Source: Clostridiales bacterium DTU073
Lineage (GTDB): Bacteria; Bacillota; Peptococcia; DRI-13; DTU073
Assembly (NCBI GenBank): GCA_001512665.1
Contig: LFSF01000015.1
Span: forward strand, 81,265-126,812
Direction: 5' to 3'
Length of the DNA stretch: 45,548 nucleotides
Shown here: in pieces, positions 24,962 through 34,929 of the stretch
How the letters are laid out: every line of letters begins with the position of its first letter
Position numbering within the stretch: the stretch's first letter is position 1
The notes under the pieces: model-generated
Told to the model about the DNA's origin: nothing
What the model saw: the letters and a program-made list of their open reading frames with translations, nothing else
Database searches by the model: none
Made by a program: the position numbers and the translations under genes

Positions 24962-27900
24962 AAAAAGTACTGGTAATTGGGTCGGGCCCGATTGTGATCG
25001 GCCAGGCGGCAGAGTTTGATTATGCAGGAACACAAGCCTGTCAAGCTTTAAAAGAGGAAGGCGTTGAGGTCGTTTTATTAAATTCTAACCCAGCTACGAT
25101 TATGACAGATACCCATATGGCGTCACGTGTTTACTTAGAACCTTTAACTCCGGAGGTTGTGGCGGAGATTATTAAGAAGGAGAAACCGCAGGGATTGTTG
25201 GCGACTTTAGGTGGGCAGGTAGGTCTTAATTTGGCTATGGTCTTAGCCCGCGAAGGTATCTTGGAGCAAGAAGGTGTCAAATTGTTGGGGACATCTTTGG
25301 AGGCTATCGAAAAGGCCGAAGATCGGGAGAGATTTAAAGAGACCATGAACGAAATTGGGGAGCCGGTTCCGGAAAGTGCCATTGTGAGCAGTGTTGAGGA
25401 AGCATTGCACTTTGCGGAAGAAATAGCTTATCCTGTGATTGTGCGTCCCGGTTATACCTTAGGTGGTACTGGTGGCGGTGTGGCCACTAATCAAGCGGAG
25501 TTGGAAGAGATTGCCTCCAAGGGTTTGAAATATAGTATGAATAAGCAGCTTTTGATTGAGAGAAGCGTAGCCGGTTGGAAGGAAATCGAGTTTGAAGTCA
25601 TGCGGGATGGACAGGATAATTGTATTACTATTTGCTCTATGGAAAATATTGACCCTGTAGGGATTCATACCGGAGATAGTATCGTTGTGGCACCGACGCA
25701 GACCCTTTCTGATCAGGATTACCAGATGTTGCGAAGCGGGGCTTTGAAAATTATTCGAGCTTTAGGGATTGAAGGTGGTTGTAATGTTCAATATGCCTTA
25801 GACCCGCAAAGTAGTCAGTATTATGTGATTGAGGTTAATCCACGGGTAAGTCGTTCCAGTGCTTTGGCCTCCAAGGCTACAGGTTATCCTATAGCCAAGG
25901 TAACCACGAAAATTGCCCTTGGTTATACATTGGCGGAAATTCCCAATAGTGTGACTGGGAATACTTCGGCTTGTTTTGAACCCACTTTAGATTATGTGGT
26001 GGTAAAAGTACCGCGGTGGCCTTTTGATAAATTTGCTACGGCAGGGCGGACTTTGGGTTCTCAAATGAAGGCCACAGGTGAAGTCATGGCTTTGGGCAGA
26101 ACTTTTTCTTCGGCACTGCTAAAGGCGATCCATTCCTTGGAAATGAATTTTGTTAGTTTAATTGTTCCGGAGTTTGAGAGATTTAGTTGGTCTGAGCTGT
26201 GGCAGAAGCTAGAGGCGGCAGATGATGAACGGATTTTTGCCATAGCTGAATGTATCCGGCGGGGAGTTTCCATAGAACAGATACATCAAATTACTGGAAT
26301 AGATTTATTCTTCCTTGATAATATTGCGGAAATTATTAATCTAGGGCTTCATTTAACGCAGAAAAAAGAGTGGGAGCTAGATGACTGGATTTTGGCTAAA
26401 AAGGGCGGGTTTAGTGATTTTGAGTTAGCCCATTTTAAAGGTGTTACAGAGGAAGAGATTCGGCAAGAGCGGAAAAGGTTAGGAGTGTTGCCTGTTTATC
26501 GGATGGTAGACACTTGTGCCGGGGAATTCGAGGCTGCTACTCCTTATTATTATTCTAGCTATGGAGAAGAAAACGAATTTCAACCATCAACAAAAGCAAG
26601 AGTGGTTGTCTTAGGCTCAGGCCCTATCCGTATTGGTCAGGGTATCGAGTTTGATTACTGTTCTGTGCATTCTTCCTGGGCAATTAAAGAAAATGATTAT
26701 GAATCAATTGTTATTAATAATAATCCGGAAACAGTAAGTACTGATCCGGATACTTCCAGTCGTTTATATTTTGAGCCCCTTATTTTAGAAAATGTGCTTG
26801 ATGTAATCGAAGCGGAAAAGCCGTTGGGGGTAGTGGTGCAGTTCGGAGGTCAGACCGCCATTAATTTAGCTAAACCTCTGGCAGAGCGGGGTATAGCTAT
26901 TTTGGGTACATCGGTAGATGATATTGATCGGGCGGAAGACCGAGAGAAATTTGATGCTTTGCTTGAGGAATTACAGATTAACAGACCTCGGGGTAGTATG
27001 GCCTATAGTCACCATGAAGCTAAGAGAATAGCTCAATCCTTAGGTTTCCCTGTTTTAGTAAGACCTTCTTATGTTTTGGGTGGAAGGGCCATGGAGATAG
27101 TATATTCAGAAGAGGAATTGACTAATTATTTGGAGGAAGCCGTACGCGTATCCCGCGAGCATCCTGTTCTAGTCGATCGTTATGTCTTGGGCAAAGAGGT
27201 TGAAGTTGATGCGATTTGTGACGGAGAAAGAGTATTAATCCCCGGAATAATGGAGCATTTGGAAAGAGCAGGAGTCCATTCGGGAGATAGTATTGCTATC
27301 TATCCTCCTCAGACTTTAGAGCAAAAAACTATTGATACAGTTCTTGATTATACGGAAAGGATTGCGCTTAAACTGCAAGTTAAGGGTCTTTTAAATATTC
27401 AGTTTGTTCTACAGGGCGAGAAAGTATATGTGATAGAGGTTAATCCGAGAGCGAGTCGTACCGTACCTATTTTGAGTAAGGTAACGGGGGTACCGATGGT
27501 AAAACTGGCAACAACGATTATGCTGGGTAAATCTTTGGAGGAACAAGGCTATGCCGGTGGGTATTTACCGCCAAAAAACCTTACAGCCATTAAAATGCCG
27601 GTCTTTTCCTTTAATAAATTGACCAATGTAGAGCCTTCTTTAGGACCGGAAATGAAATCTACCGGTGAAGTATTGGGTTTAGCTGATGATTTCTCTATGG
27701 CATTGTCGAAAGCTTTTATAGCTGGCGGGTATAAGATTCCTCAGCAGGGAGAAATTTTGGCGACGATTGCTGATAAAGACAAGGAGGAAGCTTTGCCTTT
27801 ATTGCGTTCCTTTGCTGAACTAGGGTTTACAATTTGGGCAACTGGGGGAACAGCAGCTTTCTTAGAACAAAAGGGGGTGCCGGTGCGTAAAGTAGGCAAG

Positions 27901-28149
27901 TTACACGAAGGTTCTCCACATGTGGTCGATTTAATTCGGAGTGGTAGTTTGGGCTTTGTTATCAATAGTTTGACTAAAGGTAAACAGCCGATGCGTGATG
28001 GTTTCCAGATTCGTCGTGCCGCAGTAGAGTTTAATATTCCCTGTTTGACTTCTCTCGATACAGTAGGAGGACTTTTAAGTGTAATTCGCCAGTCGAAGGA
28101 GAGAGAGCTTACGGTTAAGCCACTGCAGGATTATTTGCAAAGCTTGTGA
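24940..28149 (+). CDS. carB: Carbamoyl-phosphate synthase large subunit
   Basis: Makes carbamoyl phosphate from bicarbonate, ammonia and two ATP. 1069 residues with the two homologous ATP-grasp halves: N-half starting [20 protein letters not shown] (about residue 12) and C-half starting [20 protein letters not shown] (about residue 560). Metal-binding segments are [20 protein letters not shown] and [22 protein letters not shown]-terminal MGS-like allosteric domain starts near residue 930. All appear intact, in contrast to carA. The ATG at 24940 overlaps carA by 22 bases, with GGGGAAAAGG upstream. Confidence 0.98.
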   Translation: MPKISGLKKVLVIGSGPIVIGQAAEFDYAGTQACQALKEEGVEVVLLNSNPATIMTDTHMASRVYLEPLTPEVVAEIIKKEKPQGLLATLGGQVGLNLAMVLAREGILEQEGVKLLGTSLEAIEKAEDRERFKETMNEIGEPVPESAIVSSVEEALHFAEEIAYPVIVRPGYTLGGTGGGVATNQAELEEIASKGLKYSMNKQLLIERSVAGWKEIEFEVMRDGQDNCITICSMENIDPVGIHTGDSIVVAPTQTLSDQDYQMLRSGALKIIRALGIEGGCNVQYALDPQSSQYYVIEVNPRVSRSSALASKATGYPIAKVTTKIALGYTLAEIPNSVTGNTSACFEPTLDYVVVKVPRWPFDKFATAGRTLGSQMKATGEVMALGRTFSSALLKAIHSLEMNFVSLIVPEFERFSWSELWQKLEAADDERIFAIAECIRRGVSIEQIHQITGIDLFFLDNIAEIINLGLHLTQKKEWELDDWILAKKGGFSDFELAHFKGVTEEEIRQERKRLGVLPVYRMVDTCAGEFEAATPYYYSSYGEENEFQPSTKARVVVLGSGPIRIGQGIEFDYCSVHSSWAIKENDYESIVINNNPETVSTDPDTSSRLYFEPLILENVLDVIEAEKPLGVVVQFGGQTAINLAKPLAERGIAILGTSVDDIDRAEDREKFDALLEELQINRPRGSMAYSHHEAKRIAQSLGFPVLVRPSYVLGGRAMEIVYSEEELTNYLEEAVRVSREHPVLVDRYVLGKEVEVDAICDGERVLIPGIMEHLERAGVHSGDSIAIYPPQTLEQKTIDTVLDYTERIALKLQVKGLLNIQFVLQGEKVYVIEVNPRASRTVPILSKVTGVPMVKLATTIMLGKSLEEQGYAGGYLPPKNLTAIKMPVFSFNKLTNVEPSLGPEMKSTGEVLGLADDFSMALSKAFIAGGYKIPQQGEILATIADKDKEEALPLLRSFAELGFTIWATGGTAAFLEQKGVPVRKVGKLHEGSPHVVDLIRSGSLGFVINSLTKGKQPMRDGFQIRRAAVEFNIPCLTSLDTVGGLLSVIRQSKERELTVKPLQDYLQSL

Positions 28150-28191
28150 TATAATACTAATACAGAAATTGAAGAGGCTTTACAGATGTAA

Positions 28192-28275
28192 GTTGATGTT
28201 CGGACAACGGAAAGTCTTGAAGAGGATTTTTTAAGAAAAATACAAGAAGAGGAGGTGTTTTTATATGCAGAATAA
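28192..28275 (+). pseudogene. Remnant of a MntA-type nucleotidyltransferase antitoxin (C-terminal end only)
   Basis: The frame 28192-28275 reads VDVRTTESLEEDFLRKI followed by QEEEVFLYAE and a stop. This matches the usual C-terminus of MNT-domain nucleotidyltransferases (VDLVTPESL...RILEEAVxLY). The catalytic N-terminal part is missing and a TAA precedes it at 28189-28191. The stop overlaps the ATG of the HepT-like fragment, exactly as in intact mntA-hepT pairs. Confidence 0.55.
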
Positions 28276-28411
28276 CCGTGATATAGATGTAATCCAACGT
28301 ATTATTAGTTATTGTAATGAAATATCCGAGACTATTTTACGATTTGGTGCAGATTACCCTATTTTTTCAGGTGATTCTGTTTATAAAAATGCTACTGCTC
28401 TAAAAGACTAG
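28265..28411 (+). pseudogene. Truncated HepT-like (HEPN, DUF86) toxin
   Basis: A 48-residue frame starts at ATG 28265 behind a strong AGGAGGTG site: NRDIDVIQRIISYCNEIS then ETILRFGADYPIF and DSVYKNA. This is the N-terminal helix region of HepT-like minimal HEPN ribonucleases. The catalytic RxxxxxH motif and the rest of the usual 110-130 residues are missing, so it should be inactive. A short stem-loop at 28404-28427 overlaps its stop. It lies between carB and pyrK with the antitoxin remnant directly upstream. Confidence 0.6.
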
Positions 28412-28427
28412 GTTAATACCTAGTCTT
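28404..28427 (+). other. Stem-loop after the HepT fragment
   Basis: AAGACTAGGT (28404-28413) pairs perfectly with 28418-28427 across TAAT. The T-tract that would make it a good terminator is weak (ATTTAAAG), so most pyr transcripts may read through. Confidence 0.5.
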
Positions 28428-28484
28428 ATTTAAAGAGAGTAAGTGATATTTGTTGAGGAAAGTTAGGGGAGGTGTGCGTAAATC

Positions 28485-29297
28485 TTGAAGTTTCATGTAC
28501 CAAATGCAGCTATTGTAAGTCAAGTGCAAACAGGTGAGAATATTTACACTCTCACAATTAGTAGTCCGGATATTGCTCGAGAGGCCCAGCCCGGGCAGTT
28601 CGCTCATTTACGCTGTGGAAATTCTGCTGATCCGCTTTTACGGCGACCTTTGAGTATTAATGATGTCGAGCGGGATAAAGGCTGGGTTACCTTTTCTTAT
28701 CAAATAGTAGGGAAGGGGACTCAACTTCTCAGTGAGTTAAAGGCGGGGGAAACGCTGGATGTGATTGGACCATTGGGGCAGGGATTTAAAACAGATTTCA
28801 GCGGAAAAAAGATTGGTTTGATTGGTGGAGGAATGGGTATTGCCCCTTTAATCTTTTTAAGTCGGGAGTTGTCACAGGAAAATCAGCTACAGGCCTTCTG
28901 GGGAGCCAGAAGTAAAGAGTTATTGCCCACTTTTGCTACAGCGGTGGAGTTCCCTTATGCAATAGCTACTGAGGATGGTAGTAGTGGCAGAAAAGGTCTG
29001 GTAACGGAGTTTCTCCTGGAACAGCTTTCTCAAGATACCCAAGGTACTCAGAATACTGAAGAAAGCTTTGATTTTTTATTTGCCTGTGGGCCTAAGCCAA
29101 TGTTGGCTGCTGTAGCTCGACTAGCCCCAAAATACAATATTCCTTTACAGCTTTCTTTAGAGTCAGTAATGGCTTGTGGTGTAGGTGCTTGTTTGGGCTG
29201 TACGATAAAGGCTAAGAAGCATGGTAAAGAAACACAGTTTAAGGTTTGCCAGGATGGTCCGGTGTTTTGGGCAGAGGAGGTGCTTTGGGATGAGTAA
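28485..29297 (+). CDS. pyrK: Dihydroorotate dehydrogenase B, electron-transfer subunit
   Basis: FAD and [2Fe-2S] protein that passes electrons from PyrD to NAD. The FAD motif is RRPLSINDV (about residues 46-54) and the NAD-binding region starts [13 protein letters not shown] (about 108-120). The cluster cysteines are in [14 protein letters not shown] and KVCQDGPVF near the C-terminus. The TTG at 28485 follows GGGGAGGTG. Eight bases overlap pyrD. Its 335-base distance from carB is filled by the toxin-antitoxin remnant. Confidence 0.95.
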   Translation: MKFHVPNAAIVSQVQTGENIYTLTISSPDIAREAQPGQFAHLRCGNSADPLLRRPLSINDVERDKGWVTFSYQIVGKGTQLLSELKAGETLDVIGPLGQGFKTDFSGKKIGLIGGGMGIAPLIFLSRELSQENQLQAFWGARSKELLPTFATAVEFPYAIATEDGSSGRKGLVTEFLLEQLSQDTQGTQNTEESFDFLFACGPKPMLAAVARLAPKYNIPLQLSLESVMACGVGACLGCTIKAKKHGKETQFKVCQDGPVFWAEEVLWDE

Positions 29298-30270
29298 CCT
29301 CACTGAACGTTATAATAATAGTATTAACCAGAGAGTCAATGGGAAGAACAATGTTGACCTTTCCGTAGAGATTGCCGGTATTAAGATGAAAAATCCGGTA
29401 ATGACTGCTTCGGGAACGTTTAGCTTTGGCGAAGCTTATACTGACTTTTTTCCTCTGGAAAGTTTAGGGGCTGTGGTGGTTAAGGGTGTAACTCTTGAAC
29501 CCCGAGAAGGGAATCTTGCGCCGCGTTTAGTAGAAACACCGGCCGGTTTATTGAATTCCATCGGCTTAGAGAATCCGGGTGTGGATGCAGTTTTAGCACA
29601 ATACTTACCACCTTTGGCTCAGTATGATGTTCCAGTAATTGTCAATATCGCCGGTAATACTTTGGAGGAATATGGAGAAGTCGCAGCGAAACTAAGTGTC
29701 AGTCCGGTAGTAAAAGGATTAGAAGTAAATATCTCTTGTCCTAATGTTCGTGAAGGGGGTATGGCTTTTGGCAGTCATCCCGAGATGGCGGCGCAGGTAA
29801 TCAGAAAGGTTAAAGAGAATACAGCTTTACCTGTGATTGCGAAACTCTCTCCTAATGTTACCGATATTGAGGAAATGGCGGTGGCGGTTGAAGATGCCGG
29901 TGCCGATGCAATTTCATTGATTAATACACTGTTGGGAATGGCTATAGATATACATAAAAGAGAACCGGTTTTGGGTAATATTATGGGAGGATTATCCGGA
30001 CCGGCTGTAAAACCTATAGGAGTGCGCATGGTTTGGCAGGTAGCCGAACGTGTACGAATTCCCATTATTGGGATGGGCGGGATTACGTGTGCCGCAGATG
30101 CTTTGGAGTATATTATGGCCGGAGCTATGGCAGTAGCGGTAGGTACAGGGCAGTTTGTTAATCCTCGTTGTTGTGTAGATATAGTTAAAGGCTTAGAGGA
30201 ATTTTGCCAAAAGCAGGGTGTGAAAAGAATCGGCGATTTGAAAGGGGCGGCTAAGCGTGGAGTCAAATAA
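29290..30270 (+). CDS. pyrD: Dihydroorotate dehydrogenase B, catalytic subunit
   Basis: FMN enzyme oxidising dihydroorotate to orotate, class 1B (NAD-linked through PyrK). The catalytic cysteine is in [11 protein letters not shown]; other signatures are [20 protein letters not shown] and [19 protein letters not shown]. 326 residues from ATG 29290, which overlaps the pyrK stop and has GAGGAGGTG upstream. The longer frame from 29221 only runs through pyrK sequence. Overlaps pyrF by 14 bases. Confidence 0.96.
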   Translation: MSNLTERYNNSINQRVNGKNNVDLSVEIAGIKMKNPVMTASGTFSFGEAYTDFFPLESLGAVVVKGVTLEPREGNLAPRLVETPAGLLNSIGLENPGVDAVLAQYLPPLAQYDVPVIVNIAGNTLEEYGEVAAKLSVSPVVKGLEVNISCPNVREGGMAFGSHPEMAAQVIRKVKENTALPVIAKLSPNVTDIEEMAVAVEDAGADAISLINTLLGMAIDIHKREPVLGNIMGGLSGPAVKPIGVRMVWQVAERVRIPIIGMGGITCAADALEYIMAGAMAVAVGTGQFVNPRCCVDIVKGLEEFCQKQGVKRIGDLKGAAKRGVK

Positions 30271-30961
30271 TAGACTAATAGTAGCATTAGATTATTCTTC
30301 TTGGGCGGAAGCCGAAAAACTTGTCCGACAGTTACCTGAGGTAAGGGTTTTTAAGGTAGGCTTAGAATTGTATTTGGCTAGCGGGGGACAGGCTGTGGGT
30401 AAATTAAAGGAATTGGGGAAAGAGGTTTTTCTGGATCTAAAGTTCCACGATATTCCTAATACGGTAGGAAGAGCTTGTCGCCAAGCGGTAGAACTAGGAG
30501 CGGCGATTTTCAATCTGCATGCCTCCGGCGGGAAGCAAATGATGCTGCAGGGGGTTAAGTCGGCACGGGAGCGAGCGGCAGAATTAGGAATTTCGATGCC
30601 CTTAGTGATTGCCGTGACGGTTTTGACCAGTATGGATGAACAGGCTTTAAAAGAAATAGGGTTAAAGGATGTGGAGAAGACCGTCATCAATTTTGCCCGG
30701 TTAGCGGAAGAAACAGGGATGGACGGAGTGGTAGCTTCTCCGCAGGAAGTCGCTTTAATTAGAAAGTATTGCGGCTCAGATTTCAAGATTATCTGTCCGG
30801 GGATCAGACCCGAATGGGCAGCGACTAATGACCAAAAACGGATTACCACACCGCAGGAGGCTATTAGACTGGGAGCGGATTATCTCGTGGTTGGCCGCCC
30901 CATTACGGCAGCGGCAGACCCAAGACAAGCTGCTCTGCGTGTCTTGGAGGAAATAAAGTAA
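30257..30961 (+). CDS. pyrF: Orotidine-5'-phosphate decarboxylase
   Basis: Last enzyme of UMP synthesis. TIM barrel with the active-site lysine in [13 protein letters not shown] (about residue 61) and the phosphate-binding end [12 protein letters not shown]. 234 residues. The GTG start lies inside the end of pyrD. Confidence 0.97.
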   Translation: MESNNRLIVALDYSSWAEAEKLVRQLPEVRVFKVGLELYLASGGQAVGKLKELGKEVFLDLKFHDIPNTVGRACRQAVELGAAIFNLHASGGKQMMLQGVKSARERAAELGISMPLVIAVTVLTSMDEQALKEIGLKDVEKTVINFARLAEETGMDGVVASPQEVALIRKYCGSDFKIICPGIRPEWAATNDQKRITTPQEAIRLGADYLVVGRPITAAADPRQAALRVLEEIK

Positions 30962-30978
30962 AAGGGGGTAATTGATAA

Positions 30979-31590
30979 ATGAGCAATGTAGAATTAAACC
31001 TTGTAGATTTAAGCAATGAAGAAATACTGGAGCTTTTTAAAAAACACCAGGCTTTAAAAGAGGGGCATTTTCTCTTAACATCCGGACGTCATAGTAATCG
31101 TTATCTGCAGTGTGCCCTTGTTTTACAGTACCCGGCTGTGGCGGAAAAGTTGTGCAGACAATTAATTAAAAAGATAAAGATAGCGATACAGGACATCGAC
31201 ATTGTTATTGGTCCGGCAATCGGGGGAATTACCTTAGCCTATGAAATTGGTAGGCAATTAGGAGCGGTAGCCCTTTTTGCGGAGAGAGAAGACAAGGTCA
31301 TGACCTTACGGCGTGGCTTTAGTATTCCTCAAGGAGCCAAGGTTTTGGTGGTCGAGGATGTCATTACCACCGGAGGTTCAGTAAAAGAAACGATTCAAGT
31401 AGTAAAAGAATATGGCGGCGAAGTTGTAGGGGTAGCCTCTTTGGTCGATAGGAGCGGAGGAAAGGTGGATTTAGGGTATCCGCTTTATAGCTTGCTTTCG
31501 ATGGAAGTTGTCTCCTATGAAGCAGATGCATGTCCCTTGTGCCAACAGGGACTGCCAGTAGTAAAACCGGGCTCCCGGAAAATTCGCTGA
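30979..31590 (+). CDS. pyrE: Orotate phosphoribosyltransferase
   Basis: Joins orotate and PRPP to form OMP. 203 residues. The PRPP-binding loop is VLVVEDVITTGGSVKE (about residues 119-134), and TSGRHSNRYLQCALV near the N-terminus is typical of PyrE. The ATG follows AAAGGGGG. Last gene of the pyr operon; a hairpin follows at 31644. Confidence 0.97.
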   Translation: MSNVELNLVDLSNEEILELFKKHQALKEGHFLLTSGRHSNRYLQCALVLQYPAVAEKLCRQLIKKIKIAIQDIDIVIGPAIGGITLAYEIGRQLGAVALFAEREDKVMTLRRGFSIPQGAKVLVVEDVITTGGSVKETIQVVKEYGGEVVGVASLVDRSGGKVDLGYPLYSLLSMEVVSYEADACPLCQQGLPVVKPGSRKIR

Positions 31591-31643
31591 TGAAAAAGAG
31601 TACCAATGGTTACTTAACTGCAAGTAAATATTAATTACTGTAA

Positions 31644-31679
31644 TCAAAGCACATAAGTCGTTTGACTTATGTGCTTTGA
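31644..31679. other. Perfect 16-bp stem-loop after pyrE without a T-tract
   Basis: TCAAAGCACATAAGTC (31644-31659) pairs perfectly with 31664-31679 over the loop GTTT. Neither strand has a following T-run, so it is not a standard terminator. It may protect the 3' end of the pyr mRNA or be part of a lost element. Confidence 0.7.
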
Positions 31680-31724
31680 CGTGCCATGATGTGGTTATAC
31701 TAGTTGTATAGGGGGGTCTTTAGT

Positions 31725-32092
31725 ATGTATAGAAAAGCGATGCAAGATTTAATAAAATGGAAAACGTCCCTGGGTAGAAAACCACTAATTATTCGTGGCG
31801 CCAGACAGGTTGGTAAGACTTGGTTGATGAAGGAATTCGGTAAAACCAACTATAAAAAACATGCATACATTAATTTTGATAATAATGAAAGAATGGAAAA
31901 CTTGTTTAGTTTCCTTTAGAAGTTAAAGCGGCAGAAAACTTGCAAGCAAAAAGTCTCAAAAGCTATTGCCAGAAATATCAGCCTAAGATGGCAGTACGTA
32001 CTTCTATGTCTAATTACCGAGAAGAGCAATGGTTGATAAATGTGCCTCTTTATGCAATTAACATGCTTTTTGATACTGTAACAAATATTTAG
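31725..32092 (+). pseudogene. Remnant of an AAA ATPase with DUF4143-type C-terminus
   Basis: ATG 31725 (behind AGGGGGG) opens a frame with a P-loop, IIRGARQVGKTWLMKEFG, and INFDNNE, the N-terminus of the AAA_14/DUF4143 ATPases. It stops at 31919 after about 64 residues. From 31913, in another frame, follows PLEVKAAENLQAKSLKSY, then KMAVRTSMSNYREEQWLINVP (joined family tail) up to the stop at 32092, the conserved end of the same family. The middle (some 280 residues) is deleted and the junction is frameshifted. It is dead. Confidence 0.82.
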
Positions 32093-32098
32093 ATTAGT

Positions 32099-32127
32099 TT
32101 GATAATTATCCGTTTATAAGGTATAAT
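32099..32127 (+). promoter_or_regulatory. Promoter of the LamG-protein transcript
   Basis: TTGATA (32099-32104), 17-base spacer, perfect TATAAT (32122-32127). The transcript would start near 32134, leaving about 120 bases before the first ribosome binding site. Confidence 0.65.
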
Positions 32128-32255
32128 TTAGAAAAGTGTAATATTCACTGAGAAAGCAGGTGAAGCATCCATCCGGGGTCGTAAGCTCCGATTTAAGGTG
32201 GGAGAAAAAACAAGATTATTTTATTGGGAATATCCGAAAAAAGGGGGAATTGGTG

Positions 32256-32363
32256 ATGTGTGAAAAGGCTTGGAGACAGCGACCAGTGGATGATGACATG
32301 ATAGTGGAAAATAATGGGGGAAATAGCAAGAAAATGGCAACGGGGCACTTTCCACTAATTTAA
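32256..32363 (+). pseudogene. Displaced 5' part of the LamG gene (frameshifted)
   Basis: ATG 32256 has an excellent AAGGGGGA site and encodes 35 residues (MCEKAWRQRP...) before a TAA. From about 32327 the frame of the downstream gene is open without any start codon. Upstream of its GTG 32402 that frame encodes VKRRGLLRWGF, just what a signal peptide needs. The simplest reading is that one base change moved the start out of frame. Equally, it could be an independent leader peptide. Confidence 0.4.
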
Positions 32364-32401
32364 TTGTAAAAAGAAGGGGCTTACTTCGGTGGGGATTTAT
32401 A

Positions 32402-34918
32402 GTGATGTTTGTTTTTAGCTGCCTGTGCGTGGGTATGTTGGTACCGCCAAAAGCAGAGGCTAAAACAGTGAAAAAAACCGTCAAAGGACTAGACCACACA
32501 ATCAAATTGTATGATGATGGCACACTAGAGGTAACTGGGAAAAATGGATTTGGTGAATGTGATATAGATACGACCAAAAAAGCTCTCGATATTTCATGTG
32601 GCAGGCTTTGCTCTATGGTGTTGTATGCCGACGGTACCGTGGATGGCGGCGGGCATTTTTCGGAGGGATGTGTATTATGGGGTATAGATGCAGGTTGTAA
32701 ATATATAGGGGAAAACATAATACATGCACCATATCCTCAATATGATGGAGAAAAAATACATAAGAATGATCCTAGGCAAGTAGTACATGCTGGTTATTAT
32801 CAAAACCCAAGCCCGAATGAAAATATTGTGGCAATAGCAATGCAGGATTTAGCTTGTGCCGTAATGTATGCAGATGGGACAATAAAAGTACTTTATCGAA
32901 ATTTTTTTAGTCAAGAATGCGGATGGAAAACTTTATGTAAAGTTCCTGGGGCAATATCTTTTCGTTTGGTTTCTTGTAATATTCAACCTCAGTATACTTG
33001 GCCACAATGTGGTGTTCAGGTATTAGCACCTGATGGGACTATGAATTTTTATTCTCTTAATGACCGTAGTGCTTGGTTAGGTGGTTTTGTAGATGAATAT
33101 GGAACCGCCTGGGCAGTTCGACAAATGATAAACCAAGCTCCAACCATAGACTTCACAAACCTACCGGCTAATTTTCGTGTAAATAAAGCTGAGTCTACCT
33201 TTAATTTCAGCATCAAAGCTAATGATTCCACAGACCAAAGCCTAACTACAGAGTTATATCTAGATATAGGGGCAGGATATAAAAAGATCAACAGTTTTAC
33301 GGCAAACGGTACGTCAATTAATAATGGACAACTTACCACCACAAGCGGGACGGAATACACCATTATTGTAAATAAAACTAATTTGATCCCCAACAGCGTG
33401 AACAGTTTTAAATTAAAAGCAATAACAATAGATTCCGGTGGATTACAGGGGGAAAGGGTAGTTAATTTGACCCATTATAACGCCCCTTCTACGATCAATT
33501 TTTATAATCCGGCAACTGGATTAACCATACTAAATGGTGAGAAAGTTCGTAAGTCTAATAACACCTTAGAATTTGGGCTTAAAATAACAAAGGCAGATTT
33601 AGGAAATGTCAATTTAGAGACAGAACTATATATCGATGTTTACGGGTATTATCAAAGGATTGATGAATTTACAGTAAATGAAGTTTTGAATACAGAAGGG
33701 AAATTACTGGCACAAAACAATGTAGGGTACACTATATCTTTCAACAAGGCTTTATATGTGCCTCAGTATATAAATAATTTTAAAATTAAAGTTGTAGCCA
33801 AAGATCCATTAGGCGAAGAAGGTACAAAAGAACTATCCTTAGTGCATTCCTCTGACATTCTTGCTCAATGGGCTTTAGATTCAGTTAAAGAAAGAATTGC
33901 CATAGATTCTAGTGGACAAGGTAATAACGGTGTGATTAATGGAGCAACTTTAGCAACGGGAATCATTAGTAATGCTCTACAATATGACGGTGTAGATGAT
34001 TATGTAAATATGCCGCGGGCAAGCTTTAATAATCTCGCCAACTGGACCTTTGAAGCTTGGGTAAAACCGGAGGGTCCCGGCTGTATCTATTCCGAGGGAA
34101 ACCCTGCTGTCACCATGCAAATTGTGATGGGGGCTGATAATAGTTTAACCATAGGTACTTGGCATCAAAATAGACCTGGTAATTGGAATAATTTCAACAC
34201 CGGACCTAACGTCCTGAAAAGAAATGTCTGGAACCATTTGGTAATTACTCTATCCGACGGTACAGCTACAGCTAACAGTGGAGTAATAAATTGCTATGTA
34301 GACGGCAAACTGGTAAAATCCGGTAATCTAGGTAGTGAATATAACTCGGGGTCAAAGGTAGCAGCTTTAGGTGGTAACGTGGGAGTTGCCAGTGGTCAGG
34401 GACTCAATCCCTTTAAAGGAAGTATTGATGAAGTGACCCTTTATAATTGTCCACTTACCGCAGCAGAAGTACAGAAGAATTACCAAAAGATTTGTTTTCT
34501 TGAAAAAGTCAAAATAACTAATCAATATAATGACGAAGCGACAGCTCGTATTACTTATGGTACCCACCTCAGCAAAATTGAATTTGACCTCAATAAACCG
34601 ATTAATAAACTAAGCTTAGAGTTAGAACTGCCAAGCAGTATAAAGATAGCGCGGATTGAGCATATCTATCAAAAGAAAGATGGTTCTAATGAGCAAGAGG
34701 TTTTCCCGCCTGTTACTATTATTGACGGAAAAAAAATTGTCATAGAACATCCACTTGCTGTGGCACATTATAAGATTGAAATGTTATTAAGTATTGACGA
34801 AAAGCTTATTGTAAAAACGAAATCATATAGTGATGAGATGGAAATAAACACAAACCATGAAAGCGAAGAATTTTTGCTTTATTATATGGATTTTAAAGAG
34901 CTCCCGGATGTGACATAA
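32402..34918 (+). CDS. Secreted LamG-domain surface protein
   Basis: At least 838 residues. A hydrophobic signal segment (FVFSCLCVGMLV) ends at PPKAEAKT, a likely cleavage site. About residues 30-215 hold degenerate repeats with the core YADGT/DDGT (KLYDDGTLEVTG, VLYADGTVDGGG, VMYADGTIKVLY), reminiscent of beta-propeller blades. About 220-465 are two similar Ig-like modules, each starting near INF...P and containing ELYIDV or ELYLDI. About 470-670 is a LamG/concanavalin-like domain (WALDS, DSSGQGNNG, LQYDGVDDYVNMP, WTFEAWVKP, GSIDEVTLYN). The C-terminal 150 residues are unassigned. There is no LPXTG or membrane anchor. Likely a cell-surface or extracellular carbohydrate-binding protein. The GTG start given is the first in frame, but lacks basic residues; see the frameshift note. 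Confidence 0.75.
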   Translation: MMFVFSCLCVGMLVPPKAEAKTVKKTVKGLDHTIKLYDDGTLEVTGKNGFGECDIDTTKKALDISCGRLCSMVLYADGTVDGGGHFSEGCVLWGIDAGCKYIGENIIHAPYPQYDGEKIHKNDPRQVVHAGYYQNPSPNENIVAIAMQDLACAVMYADGTIKVLYRNFFSQECGWKTLCKVPGAISFRLVSCNIQPQYTWPQCGVQVLAPDGTMNFYSLNDRSAWLGGFVDEYGTAWAVRQMINQAPTIDFTNLPANFRVNKAESTFNFSIKANDSTDQSLTTELYLDIGAGYKKINSFTANGTSINNGQLTTTSGTEYTIIVNKTNLIPNSVNSFKLKAITIDSGGLQGERVVNLTHYNAPSTINFYNPATGLTILNGEKVRKSNNTLEFGLKITKADLGNVNLETELYIDVYGYYQRIDEFTVNEVLNTEGKLLAQNNVGYTISFNKALYVPQYINNFKIKVVAKDPLGEEGTKELSLVHSSDILAQWALDSVKERIAIDSSGQGNNGVINGATLATGIISNALQYDGVDDYVNMPRASFNNLANWTFEAWVKPEGPGCIYSEGNPAVTMQIVMGADNSLTIGTWHQNRPGNWNNFNTGPNVLKRNVWNHLVITLSDGTATANSGVINCYVDGKLVKSGNLGSEYNSGSKVAALGGNVGVASGQGLNPFKGSIDEVTLYNCPLTAAEVQKNYQKICFLEKVKITNQYNDEATARITYGTHLSKIEFDLNKPINKLSLELELPSSIKIARIEHIYQKKDGSNEQEVFPPVTIIDGKKIVIEHPLAVAHYKIEMLLSIDEKLIVKTKSYSDEMEINTNHESEEFLLYYMDFKELPDVT

Positions 34919-34929
34919 GAGGGAAGTGG

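Larger units (their letters stand above)
32093..32401 (+). other. Gap with promoter and leader before the LamG gene
   Basis: Contains the promoter at 32099-32127, a small stem CGGGG/CTCCG around 32175-32190, the 35-codon frame 32256-32363 and short overlapping frames. No complete gene. I looked for a c-di-GMP riboswitch, which is often found before surface protein genes, but the conserved core is not there. Confidence 0.5.

Noticed and set aside
29221-29289. Longer pyrD start at 29221
   Set aside because: It would read through the end of pyrK in another frame; ATG 29290 has a strong site and fits the family N-terminus.
29775-30849. Long minus-strand frames (170 and 185 codons) opposite pyrD and pyrF
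   Set aside because: They are mirror frames of well-identified genes, without ribosome binding sites or family motifs.
32093-32260. Cyclic-di-GMP riboswitch upstream of the LamG surface-protein gene
   Set aside because: A small hairpin and a GTCGTAAGC stretch only vaguely recall the GEMM core; the tetraloop, receptor and P1 elements do not line up.
32160-32363. 67-codon frame before the LamG gene as an independent gene from 32160
   Set aside because: The start at 32160 has no convincing ribosome binding site and the first half shows no family resemblance; only the part from ATG 32256 has a good site and is reported as a displaced 5' part.
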